Source: JAGDMJ01 sp963809695 (GTDB taxonomy: Bacteria; Bacteroidota; Ignavibacteria; UBA10030; UBA6906). Taken from it: a stretch of 64,000 nt of DNA. The DNA lies in the NCBI GenBank assembly GCA_963809695.1, contig CAWEKI010000006.1:558001-622000 (forward strand). The letters run 5' to 3'. The notes beneath the pieces were generated by a model. That model was not told the DNA's origin. It searched no databases and saw nothing but the letters and a program-made list of their open reading frames with translations. The position numbers and the translations under genes are program-made. This document shows, one piece after another, positions 54,555 to 62,819 of this stretch (its first letter is position 1; each line of letters starts with the position of its first letter).

Positions 54555-55352
54555 TCATGAAGCTTCCGATTCATGGGAGGCCCTGTTTTGTGCGGCTGCA
54601 CGGTATGTCCAGTCCGGTGAGGAATACCGGGTGCGGACGAGCTCAGCGATGAGATCCCCCGGCACGTGTTCCAAAGTCTCTTCCACGCCCCACTCATTCC
54701 TCACTGTCTGCTTTACCGCGGCAGCAGGAACACCCAAATTGCGCAAAAAACGTTCGTGTGGCCGCCCTTGTCTGTACGAGGGTTCGCGAGACGGATGAGT
54801 CAGGAAACGTGAGATCAACTGAATGTCGAAGTTCAGCAGAAACACACCGTGGAAAAGGAGAAACCGCTCCTTCCTCCGCTGAGAATTGCCGGAGAACTTC
54901 AACGAGTTGATTGCCAGGTCAGTATGTCCCTGCACCTCAACATTTCCTCCCGTGACGAGATCGAGGGAGCGGCGTTGTCGGTCCATGACATAGGTGTTGG
55001 TTCCAGGGATCGTAGAGAGCGGACCGGCATCGCTGGTCCGGAGAATTAGCGCGTAGTCCAGGCACCCGGGTCCCTGAACGACCGTCCCGCCCCCGCTGTA
55101 CCTCCTGAGGATCGGAATGCCCGCCGTGCGGCACGCGTCACGACGGACTTCCGCGTCAGCCGAACCGGAATATCCGAGCACGAGGAAGACCGAGCGAGGT
55201 TCCCAGAATCGCAGGATCTCCCGGTCATATCCCTGCTCGCACATCTCAAGCAGCGCTTCATCACAGGCGAGATTTTCTTCGGGCGTGGGAAAGGTAAGAT
55301 CCAGAAGCTGCATCGGCAGCAGATTTGATTGAGTAATGAGAAACTCGTACAT
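54555..55352 (-). CDS. lplA: Lipoate-protein ligase family protein
   Basis: 265 aa, BPL/LplA catalytic fold. PTPEENLACDEALLEM near residue 22, then FWEPRSVFLVLGYSG, the ligand loop RRYSGGGTVVQGPGCLDYAL near 84, and SLKFSGNSQRRKERFLLFHGVFLL with the conserved Lys near 150. Attaches lipoate (or transfers it) to E2 and GcvH subunits. Start ATG 55352 has AGGG upstream; the internal ATG at 55313 (MQLLDLTFPTP) matches many homologues and is a fair alternative. Divergent from aceE, whose E2 partner is its likely substrate. Confidence 0.85.
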   Translation of the reverse strand: MYEFLITQSNLLPMQLLDLTFPTPEENLACDEALLEMCEQGYDREILRFWEPRSVFLVLGYSGSADAEVRRDACRTAGIPILRRYSGGGTVVQGPGCLDYALILRTSDAGPLSTIPGTNTYVMDRQRRSLDLVTGGNVEVQGHTDLAINSLKFSGNSQRRKERFLLFHGVFLLNFDIQLISRFLTHPSREPSYRQGRPHERFLRNLGVPAAAVKQTVRNEWGVEETLEHVPGDLIAELVRTRYSSPDWTYRAAAQNRASHESEAS

Positions 55353-55354
55353 TG

Positions 55355-55377
55355 TGTACCCTGTCAACGGGGGTACA
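55355..55377. promoter_or_regulatory. Inverted repeat between lplA and aceE, candidate operator
   Basis: TGTACCC (55355-55361) and GGGTACA (55371-55377), perfect 7-base arms nine bases apart, in a divergent intergenic region of only 58 bases. A dimeric regulator bound here could control both the lipoate ligase and the pyruvate dehydrogenase operon. No regulator gene is adjacent. Confidence 0.5.
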
Positions 55378-55410
55378 GCACAGCTCTTTGTCGTACAGCC
55401 TTGAGGGAAC

Positions 55411-58095
55411 GTGAAAACTGAAAATACAGAACAGCAGACTCTTCCGCAAGATGGGAGTAAGTGGCTGGACGCTCTTGAATTCGTTCTCGAGTCGGTCCTC
55501 AAGGATAGGGACAGTGCCAAGGTTCCTTTGCTGCTTGACAGGCTTGCCACGCGTTTGCGTGACGCAGGCGTGAATATACCCGCCCCTGTGGGCACCCCGT
55601 ATATCAACACCATCCCCGCGGAAAAAGAACCGCCGTATCCCGGGAACCGGGAGATCGAGCGTCGCTTAAAAAGTTATACCCGCTGGAATGCCATGGCCAT
55701 GGTGGTAAAGGCCAATCGCCTGCACAGCGGACTTGGCGGGCACATCTCCACGTACGCTTCCTCTGCAACGCTTTACGAGGTTGCGTTCAATCATTTCTTT
55801 CGCGGCGGCGACGATGGGCGGCCAGCCGACATGGTATACTTCCAGGGCCACGGCGTGCCGGGCGTCTATGCCCGCGCGTTCCTGGAGGGAAGGCTCGATG
55901 CGGAGCACCTGCACAATTTCAGGCAGGAGCTTTGCGAAGGAGGGGGCCTCCCTTCCTATCCTCACCCGTATCTCTTCCCTGACTTCTGGCAGTTTCCCAC
56001 CGTTTCCATGGGCCTGGGTCCTCTCATGTCGATCTATCAGGCACGCTTCAACAGATATATGAAATCCAGGGGTCTGCTCAAAGGGGAAGACGAACCACGG
56101 GTATGGGCATTCCTGGGGGACGGAGAGACCGATGAGCCGGAGTCGCTCGGCGCGCTCGGTGTTGCATCGCGCGAGCACCTGGACAATCTGACCTGGGTCA
56201 TTAACTGCAATCTGCAGCGTCTGGATGGGCCGGTCCGCGGCAATGGCAAGATCATCCAGGATCTGGAGCAGAATTTCCGGGGAGCGGGTTGGAATGTGAT
56301 CAAGGTGATCTGGGGGTCCGACTGGGACCCGCTCCTTGACGCGGACACGAAGGGGCTCTTGCTCAGACGGATGGAAGAAGCGGTGGACGGTGACTACCAG
56401 AAGTATTCCGTCTCGCCCGGCAGCTACACGCGCAAGCACTTCTTCGGAAAATACCCTGAGTTGTTCGAGATGGTGAACCACCTGACCGATGATCAAATCA
56501 GCAAGCTCCTCCGCGGCGGGCATGATCCGAAAAAGGTCTACGCTGCCTACAAGGCGGCTGTCGAATACCGGGGATCCCCCACCGTCATTCTCGCCAAGAC
56601 CATCAAGGGATATGGCCTGGGCGAGGCGGGCGAAGGGCGGAACGTTACGCACCAGCAGAAGAAACTCAACGAGAAAGAGTTGCGGGAGTTCCGGCGGCGG
56701 TTCAGCATTCCGATCAGCGACGAAGAGGTCGTTGACACCCCCTTCTACCGACCTCCGGCTGACAGCCCTGAGACAAAGTACCTTCTCGAACGGCGGAAGG
56801 CCCTGGGAGGCTTCCTCCCCCGCCGGACTGAAACGGCAGAGCGGCTCCAGGTACCCCCGCTTTCCGGGTTCAAGGAATTCCTCCAGGGATCCGAGCGCTT
56901 CGAGGTTTCCACGACGATGGCGTTCGTACGGCTGCTGAGCAACCTGCTGCGCAACAAGAACATTGGGCGCCGCATCGTCCCCATTATCCCGGATGAGGCA
57001 AGGACTTTCGGTATGGACCCCCTCTTCCGGGAGATAGGGATCTATTCATTGAAGGGACAGTTGTACGATCCGGTGGACAAAGAAACCCTCCTGTTCTACC
57101 ACGAAGCAAAGGACGGCCAGATCCTGGAAGAGGGCATCACCGAGGCTGGAGCAACGGCTTCCTTCATCGCCGCGGGCACCTCCTATGCCTCGCACGGGCA
57201 GCCGATGATTCCCTTCTACGTCTACTATTCGATGTTCGGGTTCCAGCGTGTCGGCGATCTGGACTGGGCAGCGGGAGACATCAGGGCGAAGGGGTTCCTC
57301 CTGGGCGGCACGGCGGGCCGGACAACGCTGAACGGGGAAGGATTGCAGCATGAAGATGGCCACAGCCAGCTCCTTGCCAGCACCATCCCCACGCTCATGA
57401 CCTATGATCCGGCGTTCGCGTACGAGGTTGCCGTGATCATCCAGGACGGTCTGCGCAGGATGTATGCGGAAGGAGAGAATCTCTTCTATTATCTTACGCT
57501 CTACAACGAGAACTACGGCATGCCGCCAATGCCGGAAGGTTCAGCGGAAGGCATCCTGAAGGGATTGTACAAGTTCTCCGAAGGGGAGAAGAACCGAAAG
57601 CTGCGCGCCCATCTGCTCGGAAGTGGACCGCTGCTGCGGCACGCGCTGACGGCGCAGAAGATCCTCCTGGAGCAGTACGGAGTCTCAGCCGACGTGTGGA
57701 GCGCGACAAGCTACAAACTGCTCCGCGGCGAAGCCCTCAACGCCAGGCGCTGGAACATGCTTCATCCCACCGACACCCCGCGGGTATCATATCTGGAGAA
57801 CGTTCTGGAGAAGGAGCGGGGCGTGTTCGTTGCGGTGTCGGATTACATGAAGCTCGTTCCCGACCAGATCGCGCCGTGGGTACCCGGAGGGTTGATGACG
57901 CTGGGAACGGATGGCTACGGCCGGAGCGACACGCGCGCACGGCTGCGCCGGTTCTTCGAGGTGGATGCGGAGATGATCGTGGTGGCCACGCTGTTTGCGC
58001 TGGCGCAAAAAGGGCAGGTCAGGAAACAGGCGGTCCTCAAAGCGATCAAGGATCTCAACATCGACCCGGAAAAGACATTCCCGTTTTATCTGTAG
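55411..58095 (+). CDS. aceE: Pyruvate dehydrogenase E1 component, homodimeric type
   Basis: 894 aa, the AceE length. TPP-binding domain with AFLGDGETDEPESLGAL near residue 233 and NLQRLDGPVRGNGKI. The pyrimidine domain follows with RRIVPIIPDEARTFGMD, ILEEGITEAGATASFIAAGTSY and GRTTLNGEGLQHEDGHSQL. Decarboxylates pyruvate and passes the acetyl group to lipoyl-E2. It starts at GTG 55411, behind TTGAGGGAAC. First gene of aceE-aceF-lpd; 50 bases separate it from aceF. Confidence 0.96.
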   Translation: MKTENTEQQTLPQDGSKWLDALEFVLESVLKDRDSAKVPLLLDRLATRLRDAGVNIPAPVGTPYINTIPAEKEPPYPGNREIERRLKSYTRWNAMAMVVKANRLHSGLGGHISTYASSATLYEVAFNHFFRGGDDGRPADMVYFQGHGVPGVYARAFLEGRLDAEHLHNFRQELCEGGGLPSYPHPYLFPDFWQFPTVSMGLGPLMSIYQARFNRYMKSRGLLKGEDEPRVWAFLGDGETDEPESLGALGVASREHLDNLTWVINCNLQRLDGPVRGNGKIIQDLEQNFRGAGWNVIKVIWGSDWDPLLDADTKGLLLRRMEEAVDGDYQKYSVSPGSYTRKHFFGKYPELFEMVNHLTDDQISKLLRGGHDPKKVYAAYKAAVEYRGSPTVILAKTIKGYGLGEAGEGRNVTHQQKKLNEKELREFRRRFSIPISDEEVVDTPFYRPPADSPETKYLLERRKALGGFLPRRTETAERLQVPPLSGFKEFLQGSERFEVSTTMAFVRLLSNLLRNKNIGRRIVPIIPDEARTFGMDPLFREIGIYSLKGQLYDPVDKETLLFYHEAKDGQILEEGITEAGATASFIAAGTSYASHGQPMIPFYVYYSMFGFQRVGDLDWAAGDIRAKGFLLGGTAGRTTLNGEGLQHEDGHSQLLASTIPTLMTYDPAFAYEVAVIIQDGLRRMYAEGENLFYYLTLYNENYGMPPMPEGSAEGILKGLYKFSEGEKNRKLRAHLLGSGPLLRHALTAQKILLEQYGVSADVWSATSYKLLRGEALNARRWNMLHPTDTPRVSYLENVLEKERGVFVAVSDYMKLVPDQIAPWVPGGLMTLGTDGYGRSDTRARLRRFFEVDAEMIVVATLFALAQKGQVRKQAVLKAIKDLNIDPEKTFPFYL

Positions 58096-58144
58096 TGCCA
58101 TCTAAACCACCGACAGAATACATTGAAGTTGAAGAGGCATTCTT

Positions 58145-59506
58145 ATGGATGTTCGACTGCCGCGCCTCGGAGAAGGCGCAGACTCAGGAACGGTTGCCAG
58201 CATCTTCATCAAGGAAGGGGATCAGGTCAGCAAAGACCAGCCCATCCTTGAATTGGAGAGCGAGAAAGCTGTTGCGTCCATTCCTTCTCCTGCGTCCGGT
58301 ACGGTCACAAAGCTGCATATCAAGGAAGGGGCTGAAATCAAAGTTGGTCAGCTGATCCTCTCGCTCGACGAAGGGCGGGCTCCAAAGGAATCCGCCCCCG
58401 GCAAAACAAGAGATGTTGCTGCGGAGGTCTCGGCCGAGCAAGAACGCTCCCGGGACGAAGCGGAGATGGCCCCGGGAGAGATCACCCGGGGGGACGTGCC
58501 GGAGGAGGTCGGCGAAGAGATCGGGAATGTCCGTGCCAAAGAGCGGGAGATCCCGCCTCCGGGCGATGGGGGTGCCGAACCGGCTGCTTCTCCCTCCATG
58601 CGCAAGATGGCGCGGGAACTTGGCATCGACCTGCGGAGGGTCAGGGGGAGCGAGCGTGGGGGCAGGATCGTGATGGACGACGTGCAGCGGTACATCCAGC
58701 ACTTGCAGCAGATCGCCGACCAGCAGCTGCGAACGCCCGCTGGCGGGGCAGAGGCTCCCCGCCGGGCAAAACCGGTTCCCGAGCCTGTGGACTTCTCAAA
58801 ATGGGGAGCGGTCCGGAAAGAGAAAATCACAACGCTCCGCCGGACGATCAGCAACAAGATGGCGGAGTCGTGGACAACGATTCCGCATGTCACACAGTTT
58901 GATGAGGCGGATGTCACCGATGTTCTCAAGCTCAGGAAGAAGTACAGCCCTGCCTTTGAGAAGAAGAAGGCGCACCTGACGCTGACGTCCTTCGCGCTCA
59001 AGGCGGTGGTCGAAACGCTTAAAAAGCACCCCATCTTCAACGCGAGCATCGACGAAGCGTCGGGCGAGATCGTCTACAAGGAGTATTACCACATTGGCAT
59101 CGCTGTGGATACCGAGCAAGGGTTGATCGTGCCGGTGATCAGGGATGTCGATACGAAGAGCATGGCGCAGCTATCGGCGGAGCTGCAGGAGCTGGCGGAG
59201 CGAACCCGTCAACGGAAAGTGTCCCTGGAAGAGATGCAAGGAGGAACGTTCACGATTTCCAACCAGGGAGGGATCGGGAGCGGGCAGTTCACACCGATCG
59301 TCAACAAGCCGGAGGTGGCGATCCTCGGCATGGGGCGCGGCATAGAGAAGCTGGTCCTGCGCAAAGGGAAGCCGACGAAACGGACGATGCTTCCCCTCGG
59401 GCTTTCATACGACCACCGCCTGATCGACGGTGCCAACGCGGCACGGTTCATGGTGGACCTGGTTGGTGCCCTTGAAGACTTCAGTGAAAGCCAAATGAAA
59501 GGATGA
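58145..59506 (+). CDS. aceF: Dihydrolipoamide acetyltransferase (E2 of pyruvate dehydrogenase)
   Basis: 453 aa. One N-terminal lipoyl domain (residues 1-75) with the lipoylated Lys in ELESEKAVASIPSP near residue 41. A charged linker of about 60 residues follows, then a peripheral subunit-binding domain (SPSMRKMARELGIDLRRVRG, near 150). The catalytic domain starts near 220 and has the active-site motif LGLSYDHRLIDGANAARF near 424. Transfers the acetyl group to CoA. Overlaps lpd by four bases. Confidence 0.95.
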   Translation: MDVRLPRLGEGADSGTVASIFIKEGDQVSKDQPILELESEKAVASIPSPASGTVTKLHIKEGAEIKVGQLILSLDEGRAPKESAPGKTRDVAAEVSAEQERSRDEAEMAPGEITRGDVPEEVGEEIGNVRAKEREIPPPGDGGAEPAASPSMRKMARELGIDLRRVRGSERGGRIVMDDVQRYIQHLQQIADQQLRTPAGGAEAPRRAKPVPEPVDFSKWGAVRKEKITTLRRTISNKMAESWTTIPHVTQFDEADVTDVLKLRKKYSPAFEKKKAHLTLTSFALKAVVETLKKHPIFNASIDEASGEIVYKEYYHIGIAVDTEQGLIVPVIRDVDTKSMAQLSAELQELAERTRQRKVSLEEMQGGTFTISNQGGIGSGQFTPIVNKPEVAILGMGRGIEKLVLRKGKPTKRTMLPLGLSYDHRLIDGANAARFMVDLVGALEDFSESQMKG

Positions 59507-60924
59507 CTGTGAAAGCAACCAAAACTGAACTCGTGATAGTCGGCGCGGGTCCCGGAGGGTATACGGCCGCGTTCTACGCTGCTGCGAGGGGCAAGAAAGT
59601 GGTGATGGTGGAAATGGAGGACCGCCTCGGCGGCGTCTGCCTTAACCGGGGATGCATCCCGTCCAAGGCGCTTCTTCACGCGGCGAAACTGATTTCGGAA
59701 GCCGAGGAATCGGACTTTCGGGGGATCCATTTTGCCAAGCCCACGATCGATCTTGCGAAGATGCGCTCTTGGAAAGACTCGATCCTGCAGAGGCTCTCGA
59801 AGGGAGTAAGCGATCTGGCACAGCGACGCGGCGTGGAAGTGCTCTATGGACGGGGATACTTCGAGGATTCGAAGACCCTTCGCGTGGAGACCTCCAAGGG
59901 ACAGAAGTTTGTCTCGTTCGACAGGGCGATCATTGCCACCGGGTCCAAGGCGGCGATGCCGGCGGCCTTCGACCTCGGCAACAAGCGGATCATGACGTCG
60001 ACCGAGGCGCTTGAGATCGAGGAGATACCGAAGAAGCTGCTGATTGTCGGCGGCGGATACATCGGCATGGAGCTGGGGACGGTGTATGCAACTATGGGAA
60101 GCGGCGTGGTGGTCGTAGAGGCGCTCGGATCGATCCTCGCGGGGGCTGATCCGGATCTTGTCCGGCCGATCATGAAGTACGCGGAGAAGGCGTTCAAGGA
60201 AGTGCGCACGAACGTCAAGGTGTTGAAGATGGCCACGAGCGGGAAGCAGATCAAGGTGAGCATGGAATGCAACGGCGAGAAAACGGAGGAGCTGTACGAC
60301 CGGGTTCTGGTTTCGGTGGGGCGCACGCCGAACACCAACGACCTGGGGCTGGAGAACACCAAGGTGCAGCGTGACGAGAAGGGGTTCATCAAAGTCAACT
60401 CCCGGCAGCAGACGGACGACCCCACCTTGTATGCGATCGGCGATGTTGCCGGGGGAGTTCTGCTCGCGCACAAGGCGGCGAAGGAGGCTCACGTTGCGAT
60501 CGAAGTGATCACCGGCGAGAAGAGCGTATTTGAGAACGTTGTCATTCCGGCTGTGGTCTTCACCGACCCGGAACTTGCCTGGTGCGGCCTGACGGAAGCA
60601 GAGGCACGGGAGATGGGAAAAGAGGTGCAGGTTGTGAAGTACCCCTGGTCGGCTTCCGGGCGCGCGATGAGTTTTGACAGAACCGATGGGATGACGAAGC
60701 TCGTCATTGATCCGAAGACTGAGAGGCTTCTCGGAGTCGGCATCGTTGGCGCCGGAGCGGGTGAGTTGATCAGTGAAGCCGTGGTGGCAATTGAGATGGG
60801 CGCCACGGCCAGAGATCTTGCCGAATCCGTCCATCCGCATCCTACCCTGTCGGAGACGATCTTCGAAGCGGCGGAGATGTACTACGGTTATGCCACACAT
60901 ATGTATTCGAAAAAGAAGTCATGA
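59503..60924 (+). CDS. lpdA: Dihydrolipoyl dehydrogenase (E3)
   Basis: 473 aa flavoprotein. FAD-binding VIVGAGPGGYTAAFYAA at residues 11-27, redox-active disulfide GGVCLNRGCIPSKALL near 43, NAD-binding LLIVGGGYIGMELG near 180, FAD motif YAIGDVAGG near 308, and the catalytic His-Pro in SVHPHPTLSE near 447. Reoxidises dihydrolipoamide with NAD+. Last gene of the operon; a terminator lies 110 bases downstream. Confidence 0.96.
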   Translation: MTVKATKTELVIVGAGPGGYTAAFYAAARGKKVVMVEMEDRLGGVCLNRGCIPSKALLHAAKLISEAEESDFRGIHFAKPTIDLAKMRSWKDSILQRLSKGVSDLAQRRGVEVLYGRGYFEDSKTLRVETSKGQKFVSFDRAIIATGSKAAMPAAFDLGNKRIMTSTEALEIEEIPKKLLIVGGGYIGMELGTVYATMGSGVVVVEALGSILAGADPDLVRPIMKYAEKAFKEVRTNVKVLKMATSGKQIKVSMECNGEKTEELYDRVLVSVGRTPNTNDLGLENTKVQRDEKGFIKVNSRQQTDDPTLYAIGDVAGGVLLAHKAAKEAHVAIEVITGEKSVFENVVIPAVVFTDPELAWCGLTEAEAREMGKEVQVVKYPWSASGRAMSFDRTDGMTKLVIDPKTERLLGVGIVGAGAGELISEAVVAIEMGATARDLAESVHPHPTLSETIFEAAEMYYGYATHMYSKKKS

Positions 60925-61035
60925 AAAACATTCAATCACTCATGCTTCTTCTTCGGTGACAATTGCTTAAAAATTCTTTCCGCAATGTCAAAAGTACCTC
61001 TTTCTTAAGTGCCGCAATTACAAGGGGTTGTCTGT

Positions 61036-61060
61036 AAGCGGAAGAATTTTCCGCTTTTTT
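61036..61060 (+). terminator. Rho-independent terminator downstream of lpdA
   Basis: Perfect 8-bp stem AAGCGGAA (61036-61043) with TTCCGCTT (61049-61056), loop GAATT, followed by T to 61060. The 60925-61191 gap also has AT-rich DNA and a possible -10 TATATT at 61164-61169 for the next gene, without a good -35. Confidence 0.8.
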
Positions 61061-61191
61061 GTCTGCCAAAATTGCATGAGGACTTGACTTTCTCATTTCG
61101 TTTTTGCATGTTCCCACTGGTACTGGATCGCAGTTATTCGCAAAAGTTTTTGGAAATTTACCGTATATTGCGAGGGGCTCAGGAGGCGAAT

Positions 61192-61563
61192 ATGCAAAAC
61201 GGAGTGCGGTCACTACAGCGAGCAGTACTGTCAAAGCTCTTCGACCACCTGCGGGAGTATTACGGCGTAGATTCGACGCGTGACTTTTTTGCTGAAGGGC
61301 GGCTGAATCTTCACCAGATCGATGCTCTCCTTGCGTTCAAAACTGATCCGGAACTTGATGAATTGCGTGCCGCGCTGGATCGGCTTGAACGTGGAACGTA
61401 TGGCGTGTGCATCACCTGCAAGCACCCGATTAGTCGGGAGATCCTTGAGAGAGATCCCGGACGACGCATCTGCGCGGGATGCGAGCAGGGATTCAACCAC
61501 GGCGCCAACCTCGGCGTTGGTCGCGGCGTACTGAACGCCTTCGAGCCGCACGCGCTGCTCTAG
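61192..61563 (+). CDS. DksA/TraR-type zinc finger protein
   Basis: 123 aa. An N-terminal helical part with ALLAFKTDPELDELRAALDRLERGTYG leads to a four-Cys zinc finger, CITC and CAGC spaced by 17 residues (residues about 77-101). This is the DksA/TraR zinc-finger arrangement. DksA proteins bind the RNA polymerase secondary channel. The usual acidic coiled-coil tip (two Asp) is not evident in this shorter protein, so it may be a distant relative. A strong AGGAGGCGA precedes ATG 61192. Confidence 0.8.
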   Translation: MQNGVRSLQRAVLSKLFDHLREYYGVDSTRDFFAEGRLNLHQIDALLAFKTDPELDELRAALDRLERGTYGVCITCKHPISREILERDPGRRICAGCEQGFNHGANLGVGRGVLNAFEPHALL

Positions 61564-61606
61564 ACGTGCGGCTTGATGATTTCTCCATCCCTCTTCCACC
61601 TTCCCG

Positions 61607-62527
61607 GTGTTCGCGTTGAAACGTGATCTTACCTCATTTGCTCTCTGGACACAGCAAGAGCTTGCGGACGTCATTGCCATCTCGAGACGCATGAAAGCAG
61701 AGGGCACGGATGTGCAACAGCCCCTCGCGAACAAAGCGGTCGCACTGATTTTCGAAAAGGAGTCTCTGCGTACACGGGTCTCGTTCGAAGTAGGCATCGC
61801 CCAGCTCGGCGGCCACGCCATCTTCCTGCAGCAAGAGACGATCGGCATGGCAACGCGCGAATCCGTTCACGATATCGGTCAGGTTCTCTCCCAATACACG
61901 GCACTTCTCATCGCACGGACATTGAAACATCAGACCTGCATCCAGCTCGCCGAAAGCGCCAGCATCCCCGTCATCAACGCCATGACAGACGTGTTGCATC
62001 CGTGCCAGGTCCTTGCCGATGCCCTCACGCTGCAGGAGTTGGAGAAATTCACCCCGGACACGAAGATCGTGTTCGTGGGGGATGGGAACAACACGGCAAA
62101 CTCCTGGCTCGAGCTGGCGCAGAAGTTTCCCCTTGACTTGACCGTCTCTTGTCCAGCCGGCTATGAGCCCCACCCTGAAATCCTCGAACAGGCACGCTCA
62201 TCCGGCGTAAGCAATGTACGGGTGATGCAGGACCCCGCCGAAGCCATCAAAGGCGCGGACGTCGTCTACACGGATGTCTGGTTCCAGGTCCGAGGCGGGC
62301 CGGACGACTCCCGTCGGCTCAACATTTTCCGTCCCTACCAGATCAACAAACAGTTGTTGAGCCATGCCAGGCGCGACTGTGTGGTGATGCACCGGCTCCC
62401 GGCCAACCGCGGTGAGGAAATCTCAAGTGAAGTGCTTGACGGCAAGAATTCTGTCGCGCTCTACCAGGCCCTGAATCGTCTCCACATTCAGAAAGCAATT
62501 ATGAGTTACCTGCTGCGGGAGGCGTAG
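61607..62527 (+). CDS. Ornithine carbamoyltransferase homologue with altered substrate loop
   Basis: 306 aa, aspartate/ornithine carbamoyltransferase fold. The carbamoyl-phosphate site is conserved: FEKESLRTRVSFE at residues 49-61 and HPCQ at 131-134. The ornithine site is not. The usual TDVW-x-SMG reads TDVWFQVR (222-229), and the usual HCLP reads HRLP (262-265), losing the active-site Cys. It could be a divergent ArgF or a transcarbamylase for another amine. No other arginine gene is next to it. GTG 61607 is used; TTG 61616, giving MKRDLTSF, fits homologues as well. Confidence 0.82.
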   Translation: MFALKRDLTSFALWTQQELADVIAISRRMKAEGTDVQQPLANKAVALIFEKESLRTRVSFEVGIAQLGGHAIFLQQETIGMATRESVHDIGQVLSQYTALLIARTLKHQTCIQLAESASIPVINAMTDVLHPCQVLADALTLQELEKFTPDTKIVFVGDGNNTANSWLELAQKFPLDLTVSCPAGYEPHPEILEQARSSGVSNVRVMQDPAEAIKGADVVYTDVWFQVRGGPDDSRRLNIFRPYQINKQLLSHARRDCVVMHRLPANRGEEISSEVLDGKNSVALYQALNRLHIQKAIMSYLLREA

Positions 62528-62819
62528 CCGGTTGCTGGCAACGTGCCTCCTGCCCTGCAGCCTGATAGGTCCGTGCGACCGTGCGGTCTGACTCTGCCAC
62601 GTTTTCTCCCGGCTTTCCCGATCTGCTCTCCCTGTTCCAATTTGTGGCCATTGCCCACGATAGTGGACGCCTTCGTGCACAAAAACCTCCAAAATCTTCG
62701 ACAAATGGGCACTTCTTCTGGCACACTCGTTGGAGTATCTTGTCTGAGGTGAGTCGCCGAGAGAATGGCAGTACAGGCGAACTCCTTGAGGGTCTGGGCC
62801 TAATTGCCGGGGTGAGACT
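62528..62819. other. Intergenic region, no supported gene
   Basis: About 290 bases with only short open frames of random composition. No hairpin with a T tract and no convincing promoter was found. A GGGGTGAGACT ribosome binding site for the next gene ends it. Confidence 0.45.

Noticed and set aside
62716..62731. TGGCAC-N5-TTGGA before the DUF6600 gene as a sigma-54 promoter
   Set aside because: The -12 half ends GG instead of GC, so the essential GC is missing.
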